From positions 1 to 12,656 of the forward strand of contig CAMIKG010000093.1 of the NCBI GenBank assembly GCA_946221915.1: a DNA stretch of 12,656 bases, given 5' to 3'. Source of the stretch: an uncultured Erwinia sp. Lineage in GTDB: Bacteria; Pseudomonadota; Gammaproteobacteria; Enterobacterales; Enterobacteriaceae. The translations under genes and the position numbers were made by a program. Positions 6,878-12,656 of this stretch are shown here, piece by piece. The notes under the pieces are model-generated. The model ran no database searches and was not told the DNA's origin. It saw only the letters and a list, made by a program, of their open reading frames with translations. Positions within the stretch are counted from its first letter, which is position 1. Every line of letters starts with the position of its first letter.

Positions 6878-8125
6878 ATGGCAAACTTTTCAAAACATAT
6901 TTTAAGCGTTCCTCTCACTGCACTGGCGCTGGCGCCGTTAAGCGGTATTGCGGCCGGCACTTACTATGATGCGCGCAATGATGCGATGGGGGGAACTGGG
7001 GTGGCGTCATCCAGTTATGGCTCGGCGGCGCTGGCTAACCCGGCATTGCTCACCAAAGCACAGCCGGAAGATGACGTTAGCGTGATTATTCCGTCGGTAG
7101 GCGTGCAGGTAACCGACAAAGGCAAACTGGTCAATAAAGTTGATGATGTTTCCAATTCGGTCGATGGCTATCGCGATTTGGCGGAAACGTTCAGAAACGA
7201 CCCTTTTAACAACCTGGATCGTATTCCTGAGTTGCAGGCGGCTGCCGGTGATCTGGCGAGTCAGCTGCGCAGCATCCGTGGCCACACCGCGACAGGTAAC
7301 GCTGGCGCGGCGATTGTGGTTGCCGTGCCGAATGAAGTGCTGCCCTTCGCATTTGTGACGAAAGCGTATGGTACGGCGCATCTGGCGACGGATATCACTC
7401 AATCTGACCTTGATCTTCTGGATACCGTTGAAGCCAATCCACTGGCGGCCATAGGCGTGGATCCTGATGACCTAACCTCCACCGCGTCAGGCCGTGCGGC
7501 AATTGTTACTGACTACGGCATCGCTGTTGCCCATCAGTTTGATGTGGCGGGGTATCCGGTTTCCGTGGGTGTGACGCCAAAACTGCAGAAAACGTATCTG
7601 TATAATTACAGCGTATCGGTTTACAACTACGACAAGTCTGACTTCACCGACGGGCGTTACAAAAACACCAACACCGGTTTTAACCTTGATGCAGGTGTTT
7701 CAGCAGACCTCAATGAGAACTGGACGCTGGGCCTGAGCGCGCAGAACCTGATTTCGCGTGATATCGACACCAAAGAAGTCAGCGGCCTGAAGGATACTTA
7801 TCAGATCCGTCCGCTGGTGACGTCCGGTCTCTCCTGGCACACCGAGAATCTGACCACTGCGCTGGATGTTGATTTAACGCCGACCAAACGCTTCAAGAGC
7901 CAGCAGGACAGCCAGTATGCCGGTGTCGGTGCTGAGTATCGCCTGTTCAGCTGGCTGCAGCTGCGCGGCGGTTATCGCGCCGACCTGAAATCCAATGATA
8001 CCAATGTGGTTACTGCAGGTTTCGGCCTGTCACCGTTTAATAACAGCGTGCATCTGGATCTGGGTGGCTCTGTGGGTGACGACCACACCTGGGGCGCGAT
8101 GGCGCAGATTGGCTTTAATTTCTGA
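6878..8125 (+). CDS. Outer-membrane beta-barrel protein, TraF_2 family
   Basis: This is a predicted secreted outer-membrane protein of 415 residues. The first ~26 residues form a Sec signal peptide (MANFSKHILSVPLTALALAP, then SGIAA before GTYYDARND). A motif RNDAMGGTGVASSSYGSAAL, followed by ANPALL, is typical of the TraF_2/FadL-like barrel group (R..AMGG...A, then NPA). Residues of about 95-145 look helical and may form a periplasmic or plug insertion. The second half alternates as beta strands, and the chain ends in GFNF, a terminal aromatic expected for BAM-dependent barrels. Databases often label this family 'conjugal transfer protein TraF', but nothing conjugative is nearby, so that name is probably misleading. 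The ligand or role is unknown. A strong hairpin follows the stop codon. Confidence 0.85.
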   Translation: MANFSKHILSVPLTALALAPLSGIAAGTYYDARNDAMGGTGVASSSYGSAALANPALLTKAQPEDDVSVIIPSVGVQVTDKGKLVNKVDDVSNSVDGYRDLAETFRNDPFNNLDRIPELQAAAGDLASQLRSIRGHTATGNAGAAIVVAVPNEVLPFAFVTKAYGTAHLATDITQSDLDLLDTVEANPLAAIGVDPDDLTSTASGRAAIVTDYGIAVAHQFDVAGYPVSVGVTPKLQKTYLYNYSVSVYNYDKSDFTDGRYKNTNTGFNLDAGVSADLNENWTLGLSAQNLISRDIDTKEVSGLKDTYQIRPLVTSGLSWHTENLTTALDVDLTPTKRFKSQQDSQYAGVGAEYRLFSWLQLRGGYRADLKSNDTNVVTAGFGLSPFNNSVHLDLGGSVGDDHTWGAMAQIGFNF

Positions 8126-8132
8126 TCTACCA

Positions 8133-8164
8133 CAGGGGCAAGGTATCGCTTGCCCCTGCATTTC
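8133..8164 (+). terminator. Terminator-like hairpin after the TraF_2-like gene
   Basis: CAGGGGCAAG (8133-8142) and CTTGCCCCTG (8149-8158) form a perfect 10-bp stem with a GTATCG loop, starting 7 bases after the stop codon. Only a short T-tract (CATTTCC) follows, so termination may be partial or need Rho. It separates this gene from dusA. Confidence 0.7.
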
Positions 8165-8282
8165 CTCCTCTCACTCTCGTCTGCCGTTCGCTGCAATCTG
8201 AATCACCGTTATCTGAATTCAGCCGCGCTATGCTATCCTTGTGCACATTATCGACACTTTTTAACCTGGATTACTGCGTTTC

Positions 8283-9278
8283 ATGAGTCAGCCTTTTGCC
8301 GCTTCACGTTTTTCTATTGCTCCCATGCTCGACTGGACCGATCGCCACTGCCGCTATTTCCATCGTCAGCTGACACGCCAGACCCTGCTGTACACCGAAA
8401 TGGTGACCACCGGGGCGATTATTCATGGCAAAGGTGATTACCTTGCGTGGAGTGAAGAAGAACAACCCGTAGCATTACAGCTGGGGGGCAGCGATCCGGC
8501 GGCGCTGGCGCACTGCGCCCGGCTGGCCGAAGCGCGTGGCTACAACGAAATTAACCTGAACGTCGGTTGTCCCTCTGACCGGGTGCAGAATGGGCGCTTT
8601 GGCGCCTGCCTGATGGGCGAAGCGGCGCTGGTGGCTGACTGTATCAAAGCGATGCGCGATGTGGTGTCGATTCCGGTGACGGTCAAAACCCGTATTGGCA
8701 TTGACGATCAGGACAGCTATGAATTCCTCTGTGATTTTATCCGCACCGTTGCGGAACAGGGCGGCTGCGAAATGTTTATTATCCATGCGCGCAAAGCCTG
8801 GCTGTCTGGCCTGAGCCCGAAAGAGAACCGTGAAATCCCGCCGCTCGACTACCCACGCGTCTATCAGCTGAAGCGCGATTTCCCACAGCTGACGCTGGCG
8901 ATCAATGGCGGCATCAAAACCCTTGAAGAAGCGAAACAGCATCTGCAGCATCTGGACGGCGTGATGGTGGGGCGCGAAGCCTATCAGAATCCGGGCATGC
9001 TGGCGCAGGTCGATCGCGAGCTGTTTGGTCTCGATGTGGCTGATCGCGATCCGGTGGCGGTGGTACGCGCCATGTATCCGTATATCGAACAGGAACTGGC
9101 GAAAGGCACGTATCTGGGTCATGTCACGCGCCATATGCTCGGTCTGTTCCAGGGTATCCCGGGCGCACGCCAGTGGCGTCGTTACCTTAGCGAAAACGCC
9201 CATAAGCCCGGCGCCGATGTTGAGGTGCTGGAAAAAGCGTTGTCACTGGTTGCCGATAAAATCCCGGCGGCAGTCTGA
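8283..9278 (+). CDS. dusA: tRNA-dihydrouridine(20/20a) synthase DusA
   Basis: DusA is an FMN flavoenzyme that reduces uridine to dihydrouridine at positions 20 and 20a of the tRNA D-loop. The 331-residue protein follows E. coli DusA throughout. The TIM-barrel N-terminus begins SIAPMLDWTDRHCRYF (11-26). The catalytic cysteine is C96 in NLNVGCPSDR. Flavin-contact regions include VALQLGG (63-69), K135 in TVKTRIG, H168 in IIHARKAW, NGG (208-210) and GRE (230-232). A C-terminal helical domain includes HVTRHMLGLFQGIPGARQWR. The ATG at 8283 is used; the binding site is weak. The 5' part of dusA is a known attachment site for integrative elements, but here the gene is intact and no integrase is present. 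A hairpin follows the stop. Confidence 0.97.
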   Translation: MSQPFAASRFSIAPMLDWTDRHCRYFHRQLTRQTLLYTEMVTTGAIIHGKGDYLAWSEEEQPVALQLGGSDPAALAHCARLAEARGYNEINLNVGCPSDRVQNGRFGACLMGEAALVADCIKAMRDVVSIPVTVKTRIGIDDQDSYEFLCDFIRTVAEQGGCEMFIIHARKAWLSGLSPKENREIPPLDYPRVYQLKRDFPQLTLAINGGIKTLEEAKQHLQHLDGVMVGREAYQNPGMLAQVDRELFGLDVADRDPVAVVRAMYPYIEQELAKGTYLGHVTRHMLGLFQGIPGARQWRRYLSENAHKPGADVEVLEKALSLVADKIPAAV

Positions 9279-9285
9279 TGCGCGG

Positions 9286-9311
9286 CACAGGGCGGCATTT
9301 GCCGCTCTGTG
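9286..9311 (+). terminator. Terminator-like hairpin after dusA
   Basis: CACAGGGCGGC (9286-9296) pairs with GCCGCTCTGTG (9301-9311) around an ATTT loop, with one G·U pair. It starts 7 bases after the dusA stop. The downstream tract (TTCGTCAACTTTT) is only partly T-rich. Confidence 0.65.
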
Positions 9312-9331
9312 TTCGTCAACTTTTAACCATC

Positions 9332-9349
9332 AGTTAAGCAATTTCACTA
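9332..9349 (-). promoter_or_regulatory. Candidate PspF enhancer site for pspG
   Basis: Read on the reverse strand, TAGTGAAATTGCTTAACT agrees at 14 of 18 positions with the PspF site of the pspA promoter as I remember it (TAGTGTAATTCGCTAACT). Its centre is about 100 bp upstream of the predicted pspG start of transcription, in the usual range for a sigma-54 enhancer. Confidence 0.5.
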
Positions 9350-9413
9350 CTCCTGCATACAACCTGTTTGTTTCATCTCCCCCTATTTCAGTCACTTAGC
9401 ACGAGCATCAGCC

Positions 9414-9429
9414 TGGCATGTTTCTTGTA
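9414..9429 (+). promoter_or_regulatory. Sigma-54 promoter of pspG
   Basis: TGGCATGTTTCTTGTA fits the sigma-54 pattern TGGCAC, 5 bases, TTGCA, with GG at -24. The -12 element reads TTGT instead of TTGC. Transcription would begin near 9440, giving a leader of about 26 bases. In E. coli pspG is a sigma-54/PspF target, which supports the call. Confidence 0.7.
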
Positions 9430-9465
9430 ATAGTCTGCCCATACTGACTTTGTGGAGCGTGCCGT

Positions 9466-9696
9466 ATGGAAATCCTGTTTGTGATTGGCTTCTTTTTAAT
9501 GTTGCTACTGACCGGCGTCTCGCTGCTCGGCGTCATTGCGGCATTGTTTGTCGCCAGCATCGTCATGATGGTGGGTGGATTGTTTGTGATTGTTATTAAA
9601 TTGTTGCCATGGCTGGCGCTGGCCGTGGTGGCGGTATGGATCTGGCGCGCCTGTAAGAAGCCAAAGACCGGACGGAATGACTGGATATCACGTTAA
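9466..9696 (+). CDS. pspG: Phage shock protein G
   Basis: PspG is a small inner-membrane effector of the phage shock response, which counters loss of proton-motive force and inner-membrane damage. It is encoded apart from the main psp operon but controlled by the same activator, PspF. The 76-residue product matches E. coli PspG (80 aa): the start EILFVIGFF, the shared TGVSLLG (16-22), and IKLLPWL in the middle. It is almost wholly hydrophobic, with about three membrane segments, and ends in a short basic tail (RACKKPKTGRNDWISR). A GGAG about ten bases upstream supports the start. A sigma-54 promoter and a candidate PspF site lie upstream, indicating a single-gene unit. Confidence 0.95.
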   Translation: MEILFVIGFFLMLLLTGVSLLGVIAALFVASIVMMVGGLFVIVIKLLPWLALAVVAVWIWRACKKPKTGRNDWISR

Positions 9697-9892
9697 ATAA
9701 TCAATGACTTGGCGTTTTTTTAGCAGCGTTTTATGCGGACTGGATCACATCGTGGCACTTTGCTTAGCTGATTAATGCAATTAAACATATTTTTTACTTA
9801 TGTTTTCTGCCAGGATAATTGTCGTTGAGTCGACAATGTATTCATCGCCGCTGACCCTACAACCAGCGAGAACGATAAATAAAAAAGAATAA
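9697..9892. other. Spacer between convergent pspG and qorA
   Basis: There is no gene here that I can support. An inverted repeat ATTGTCG (9818-9824) and CGACAAT (9831-9837) can form a 7-bp hairpin with loop TTGAGT. The interval is AT-rich and ends at a strong terminator (9893-9923). It is long enough to hold a small RNA, but I see no convincing promoter. Confidence 0.35.
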
Positions 9893-9923
9893 GGGGCTTC
9901 CTGCGGGAAGCCCCATTTTTTTT
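9893..9923. terminator. Strong bidirectional intrinsic terminator
   Basis: GGGGCTTCC (9893-9901) and GGAAGCCCC (9906-9914) form a perfect 9-bp stem with a TGCG loop. On the forward strand it is followed by A and eight T. On the reverse strand it is followed by a T-rich tract (TTATTCTTTTTT). It lies immediately beyond the qorA stop codon, so it ends qorA transcription and stops forward read-through from pspG. Confidence 0.93.
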
Positions 9924-9928
9924 AGTTC

Positions 9929-10912
9929 TCAGGGGATAAGCAAGCTGGAGCCATGCGTGGCGCGGCTCTCCAGCACCTGATGCGCCCGCTGGGCATCCGC
10001 CAGGGCAAACTTCTGCTGTTGCGGCACTTCGACTTTAATCGCCCCGCTGGCAATCAGCGAGAACAGTTCGTTACTGGCATGGGTCAGCTCCGAACGATTA
10101 GTAATATAGCCAAACAGCGATGGGCGGGTGACATACAGTGAGCCTTTCTGGTTGAGAATACCCAGATTGACACCTGTTACCGGCCCGGAGGCATTGCCAA
10201 AGCTGACCATCAGGCCCCGACGCTGCAGGCTGTCCAGCGATGCTTCCCAGGTATCTTTACCCACAGAGTCGTACACCACAGCCACTTTCTTACCGTCGGT
10301 CAGCGCGCTGACGCGCCCTGCGATATTCTCTTCACGATAATTGATGGTGGCCCAGGCGCCATGCTGTTTCGCCAGTTCAGCTTTCTCTGCGGTACCCACG
10401 GTGCCAATCAGATGCGCGCCCAGCGCTTTCGCCCACTGGCAGGCAATCAGCCCGACACCACCGGCAGCGGCATGGAACAGAAACGCTTCGCCTGGCTGCA
10501 CAGCATAGGTCTGACGCAGCAGGTAATGCACCGTTAAGCCTTTGAGAAACGAGGCTGCCGCCTGTTCAAACGAGATGGCGTCGGGCAGCAGCGCAATGCG
10601 TTCTTCGGCCACATTGTGCGCGTCACTGTAGGCGCCGAGTCCAGACTGGGCATACACCACGCGGTCGCCCGGTTTAACGCTGGTGACGGCTGAGCCGACT
10701 TTGCTCACCACGCCCGCCGCCTCGGTGCCTAAGCCAGAAGGCAGCGCGGGTGGGGGATAGAGCCCGCTGCGGATATAGGTGTCGATATAGTTAATGCCAA
10801 TCGCTTTGTTCTCTACCTGCACTTCATGGGCGGCGGGATCGGCGAGGGTGAAATCTACCAGCTGCAACACATCCGGGCCGCCATGCTGGCTGAACTGTAT
10901 TCTCTGTGCCAT
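9929..10912 (-). CDS. qorA: NADPH:quinone oxidoreductase QorA
   Basis: QorA belongs to the zeta-crystallin-like branch of the medium-chain dehydrogenase/reductase superfamily. It reduces quinones with NADPH and lacks the structural and catalytic zinc of alcohol dehydrogenases. The 327-residue product equals E. coli QorA in length. The N-terminal catalytic domain has KAIGINYIDTYIRSGLYPP (36-54) and GLGTEAAG (60-67). The Rossmann nucleotide-binding motif is AAAGGVG (148-154), and YDSVG and GRDTWE-like segments follow. The frame extends to a GTG at 10918, but the ATG at 10912 is preferred: it follows AGGAG at 5 bases and restores the family length, while the GTG lies in the binding site itself. 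It diverges from dnaB. Confidence 0.96.
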   Translation of the reverse strand: MAQRIQFSQHGGPDVLQLVDFTLADPAAHEVQVENKAIGINYIDTYIRSGLYPPPALPSGLGTEAAGVVSKVGSAVTSVKPGDRVVYAQSGLGAYSDAHNVAEERIALLPDAISFEQAAASFLKGLTVHYLLRQTYAVQPGEAFLFHAAAGGVGLIACQWAKALGAHLIGTVGTAEKAELAKQHGAWATINYREENIAGRVSALTDGKKVAVVYDSVGKDTWEASLDSLQRRGLMVSFGNASGPVTGVNLGILNQKGSLYVTRPSLFGYITNRSELTHASNELFSLIASGAIKVEVPQQQKFALADAQRAHQVLESRATHGSSLLIP

Positions 10913-10929
10913 GGTCACTCCTGTTGATT

Positions 10930-10958
10930 TATACCCGTCGTAAATTATTTAGGGTATA
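10930..10958. repeat. Probable internally deleted ERIC remnant (29 bp)
   Basis: TATACCC (10930-10936) and GGGTATA (10952-10958) are inverted repeats. Read on the reverse strand the segment begins TATACCCTAAATAATT, a common ERIC end in Pantoea and relatives as I recall, and ends GACGGGTATA, the other ERIC end. The ~100-bp core is missing. It lies in the qorA–dnaB spacer, close to both genes' promoters. It could instead be a regulatory dyad. Confidence 0.45.
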
Positions 10959-10991
10959 GCGTGAATAATGGGAACAACGCGAGCAAACAGT

Positions 10992-10997
10992 TATACT
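10992..10997 (+). promoter_or_regulatory. Candidate -10 element of dnaB
   Basis: TATACT matches the -10 consensus in five of six positions. It lies about 38 bases upstream of the dnaB ATG. The hexamer 17 bp upstream (TGGGAA) is a poor -35. No strong ribosome binding site precedes dnaB. Confidence 0.4.
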
Positions 10998-11035
10998 TGC
11001 GCGTCTCCTAACTGATTTTCGGTATTGCACTCACT

Positions 11036-12457
11036 ATGGCAGGAAATAAACCCACCAACAAATCGGGCGAATCCCGAACGAGCGAACCCCGCGACCGCCA
11101 GATGGAAGGACTGAAGTTGCCTCCGCACTCGCTGGAAGCGGAACAGTCGGTGTTGGGCGGTTTGATGCTGGACAACGAACGCTGGGATAACGTCTCCGAA
11201 CGCGTAGTGGCGCAGGACTTCTTCAGCCGACCGCATCGCCTGATCTTTGGTGAGATGGCGCGCCTGCTGGAAGCGGGTCAGCCAATCGACCTGATCACCG
11301 TCTCTGAATCGCTGGAACAAAAAGGCGAACTGGAGATGGCCGGGGGCTTCGCCTATCTGGCGGAACTGTCAAAGAATACGCCAAGTGCGGCTAACATCGG
11401 CGCTTATGCCGATATCGTGCGTGAACGTGCGGTAGTCCGGGAAATGATCTCGGTTGCTAACGAAATTGCCGATGCCGGTTACGATCCGCAGGGGCGCAGC
11501 AGTGAAGATCTGCTCGACCTGGCGGAATCGCGTGTATTCCAGATTGCCGAGAACCGCGCCAATAAAGACGAAGGGCCAAAGAGTATCGATCAGATCCTCG
11601 AAGCCACGGTGTCGCGTATTGAGTCGCTGTACCAGACGCCACATGATGGCGTTACCGGCATCGACACCGGTTACCAGGATCTGAACAAGAAGACCGCCGG
11701 TCTGCAGCGTTCGGATCTGATTATCGTCGCGGCGCGTCCGTCGATGGGTAAAACCACCTTCGCCATGAACCTGTGTGAAAACGCGGCGATGCTGCAGGAC
11801 AAGCCGGTGCTGATCTTCAGTCTGGAGATGCCCGGTGAGCAAATCATGATGCGTATGCTGGCGTCGCTTTCGCGTGTCGACCAGACGCGTATCCGTACCG
11901 GCCAGCTGGATGATGAAGACTGGGCGCGCATCTCCGCCACCATGGGTATCCTGCTGGAGAAGAAGAATATGTATATCGACGACTCTTCCGGCCTGACGCC
12001 CACCGAGGTGCGTTCGCGCGCGCGGCGTATTTACCGCGAACATGAAGGCCTAAGCCTGATCATGATTGACTACCTGCAGCTGATGCGCGTGCCGTCGCTG
12101 TCCGATAACCGTACATTAGAAATTGCGGAAATCTCGCGATCGCTGAAAGCGCTGGCGAAGGAGCTGCATGTGCCGGTGGTGGCGCTGTCGCAGCTTAACC
12201 GCTCGCTGGAACAACGTGCCGATAAACGCCCGGTCAACTCGGATCTGCGTGAGTCCGGCTCGATTGAGCAAGACGCCGACCTGATTATGTTCATCTACCG
12301 TGATGAGGTTTATCACGAAAACAGCGATCTGAAAGGCATCGCGGAGATTATTCTCGGTAAGCAGCGTAATGGTCCGATCGGTACGGTGCGTCTGACGTTT
12401 AATGGTCAGTGGTCGCGGTTTGACAATTATGCCGGTCCGCAATACGACGACGAGTAA
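11036..12457 (+). CDS. dnaB: Replicative DNA helicase DnaB
   Basis: DnaB is the ring-shaped hexameric 5'-3' helicase that unwinds DNA at the replication fork and recruits primase. The 473-residue protein matches E. coli DnaB (471 aa) closely. The N-terminal domain spans about 25-130 (HSLEAEQSVLGGLMLDNERW). A linker helix connects it to the RecA-like ATPase domain (from about 200). Walker A is ARPSMGKTT (233-241, K239). The catalytic Glu is E264 in SLEMP. Walker B is LIMIDYLQL (341-349, D345). The arginine finger is R444 in GKQRNGPIGT. The first 25 residues are the most variable part. No intein or insertion interrupts the ATPase motifs, common intein sites in DnaB. An ERIC repeat begins directly after the stop. 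Confidence 0.99.
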   Translation: MAGNKPTNKSGESRTSEPRDRQMEGLKLPPHSLEAEQSVLGGLMLDNERWDNVSERVVAQDFFSRPHRLIFGEMARLLEAGQPIDLITVSESLEQKGELEMAGGFAYLAELSKNTPSAANIGAYADIVRERAVVREMISVANEIADAGYDPQGRSSEDLLDLAESRVFQIAENRANKDEGPKSIDQILEATVSRIESLYQTPHDGVTGIDTGYQDLNKKTAGLQRSDLIIVAARPSMGKTTFAMNLCENAAMLQDKPVLIFSLEMPGEQIMMRMLASLSRVDQTRIRTGQLDDEDWARISATMGILLEKKNMYIDDSSGLTPTEVRSRARRIYREHEGLSLIMIDYLQLMRVPSLSDNRTLEIAEISRSLKALAKELHVPVVALSQLNRSLEQRADKRPVNSDLRESGSIEQDADLIMFIYRDEVYHENSDLKGIAEIILGKQRNGPIGTVRLTFNGQWSRFDNYAGPQYDDE

Positions 12458-12582
12458 TTCTGCGTCGTCATTGACGCCGTAGCTGCGTTGGCCGCCTTCA
12501 CTCACCCCGGTCACTTACTAATGTAAGCTCCCGGGGATTCGCTCAGTTGCCGCCTTGCTACAACGCCAATGACTTAGCAGAA
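12458..12582. repeat. ERIC element, complete copy
   Basis: This 125-bp element is bounded by inverted termini TTCTGC (12458-12463) and GCAGAA (12577-12582), with further complementarity inside. The core matches the ERIC consensus: TCACTTACT followed by ATGTAAGCTCCCGGGGATTC, the region used for ERIC typing primers. A central symmetric hairpin has CCCCGG (12505-12510) with CCGGGG (12531-12536), and CTTAC (12514-12518) with GTAAG (12523-12527). It starts at the base after the dnaB stop, so it lies in the dnaB 3' untranslated region. Confidence 0.92.
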
Positions 12583-12583
12583 C

Positions 12584-12656
12584 AGCTTCGTCGTCATTGA
12601 TGCCGTAGCTGCGTTGGCCGCCTTCACTCACCCCGGTCACTTACTAATGTAAGCTC
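12584..12656. repeat. ERIC element, second copy in tandem, cut by window end
   Basis: The segment 12589-12656 repeats 12463-12530 with a single mismatch in 68 bp (C at 12475, T at 12601), giving a period of 126 bp. It has the same orientation as the first copy. The right half lies beyond the window. Confidence 0.9.

Noticed and set aside
6878..8125. Conjugation or plasmid origin because of the TraF family name
   Set aside because: The gene is surrounded by core chromosomal genes in conserved order, and no other transfer gene is present.
8283..8400. Integrative element at the dusA 5' attachment site
   Set aside because: dusA is complete, upstream is only 157 bp of spacer with a hairpin, and no integrase or duplicated end is present.
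8475..9203. 242-codon reverse-strand frame inside dusA
   Set aside because: Typical antisense shadow of a GC-rich gene; the forward strand encodes a clearly conserved DusA.
11369..12043. 224-codon reverse-strand frame inside dnaB
   Set aside because: The forward strand encodes intact helicase motifs; the reverse product shows no domain and has no ribosome binding site.

Overview
The window is a conserved chromosomal block from an enterobacterium. The order plsB (reverse), dgkA, lexA, dinF, yjbJ, zur (reverse), a TraF_2-family gene, dusA, pspG, qorA (reverse), dnaB matches the E. coli neighbourhood around plsB–dnaB. Proteins remain close to their E. coli counterparts from start to end. The TraF_2-like outer-membrane gene, where E. 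coli K-12 as I recall has yjbL and yjbM, and the ERIC repeats point to the Erwiniaceae (Pantoea/Erwinia). That genus-level call is inference.

Layout. Positions 1-303 hold no convincing gene but contain a dense set of nested inverted repeats (1-187). Next is plsB on the reverse strand, divergent from dgkA; together they represent de novo phospholipid synthesis and diacylglycerol recycling. lexA follows with a well-preserved promoter and two SOS boxes, then dinF, a MATE transporter of the SOS operon; a strong 12-bp hairpin sits between lexA and dinF. yjbJ (CsbD-like stress protein) converges on zur, with a terminator whose loop is the zur stop codon. A 465-bp spacer leads to the outer-membrane barrel gene, then dusA (tRNA dihydrouridine synthase) and pspG (phage-shock membrane protein with a sigma-54 type promoter). 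pspG converges on qorA across a 232-bp spacer with a strong bidirectional terminator. qorA diverges from dnaB, the replicative helicase.

The window is mostly core genome. I found no IS element, prophage, CRISPR array, tRNA or rRNA. No new multi-gene system is visible. The less ordinary signals are intergenic: the left-edge structured element, a 19-bp rather than 21-bp spacing of the two lexA operators, the lexA–dinF hairpin, a possible Zur site upstream of zur, an apparent internally deleted ERIC in the qorA–dnaB spacer, and two ERIC copies in tandem (period 126 bp) directly after the dnaB stop codon. The second copy is cut by the window edge.
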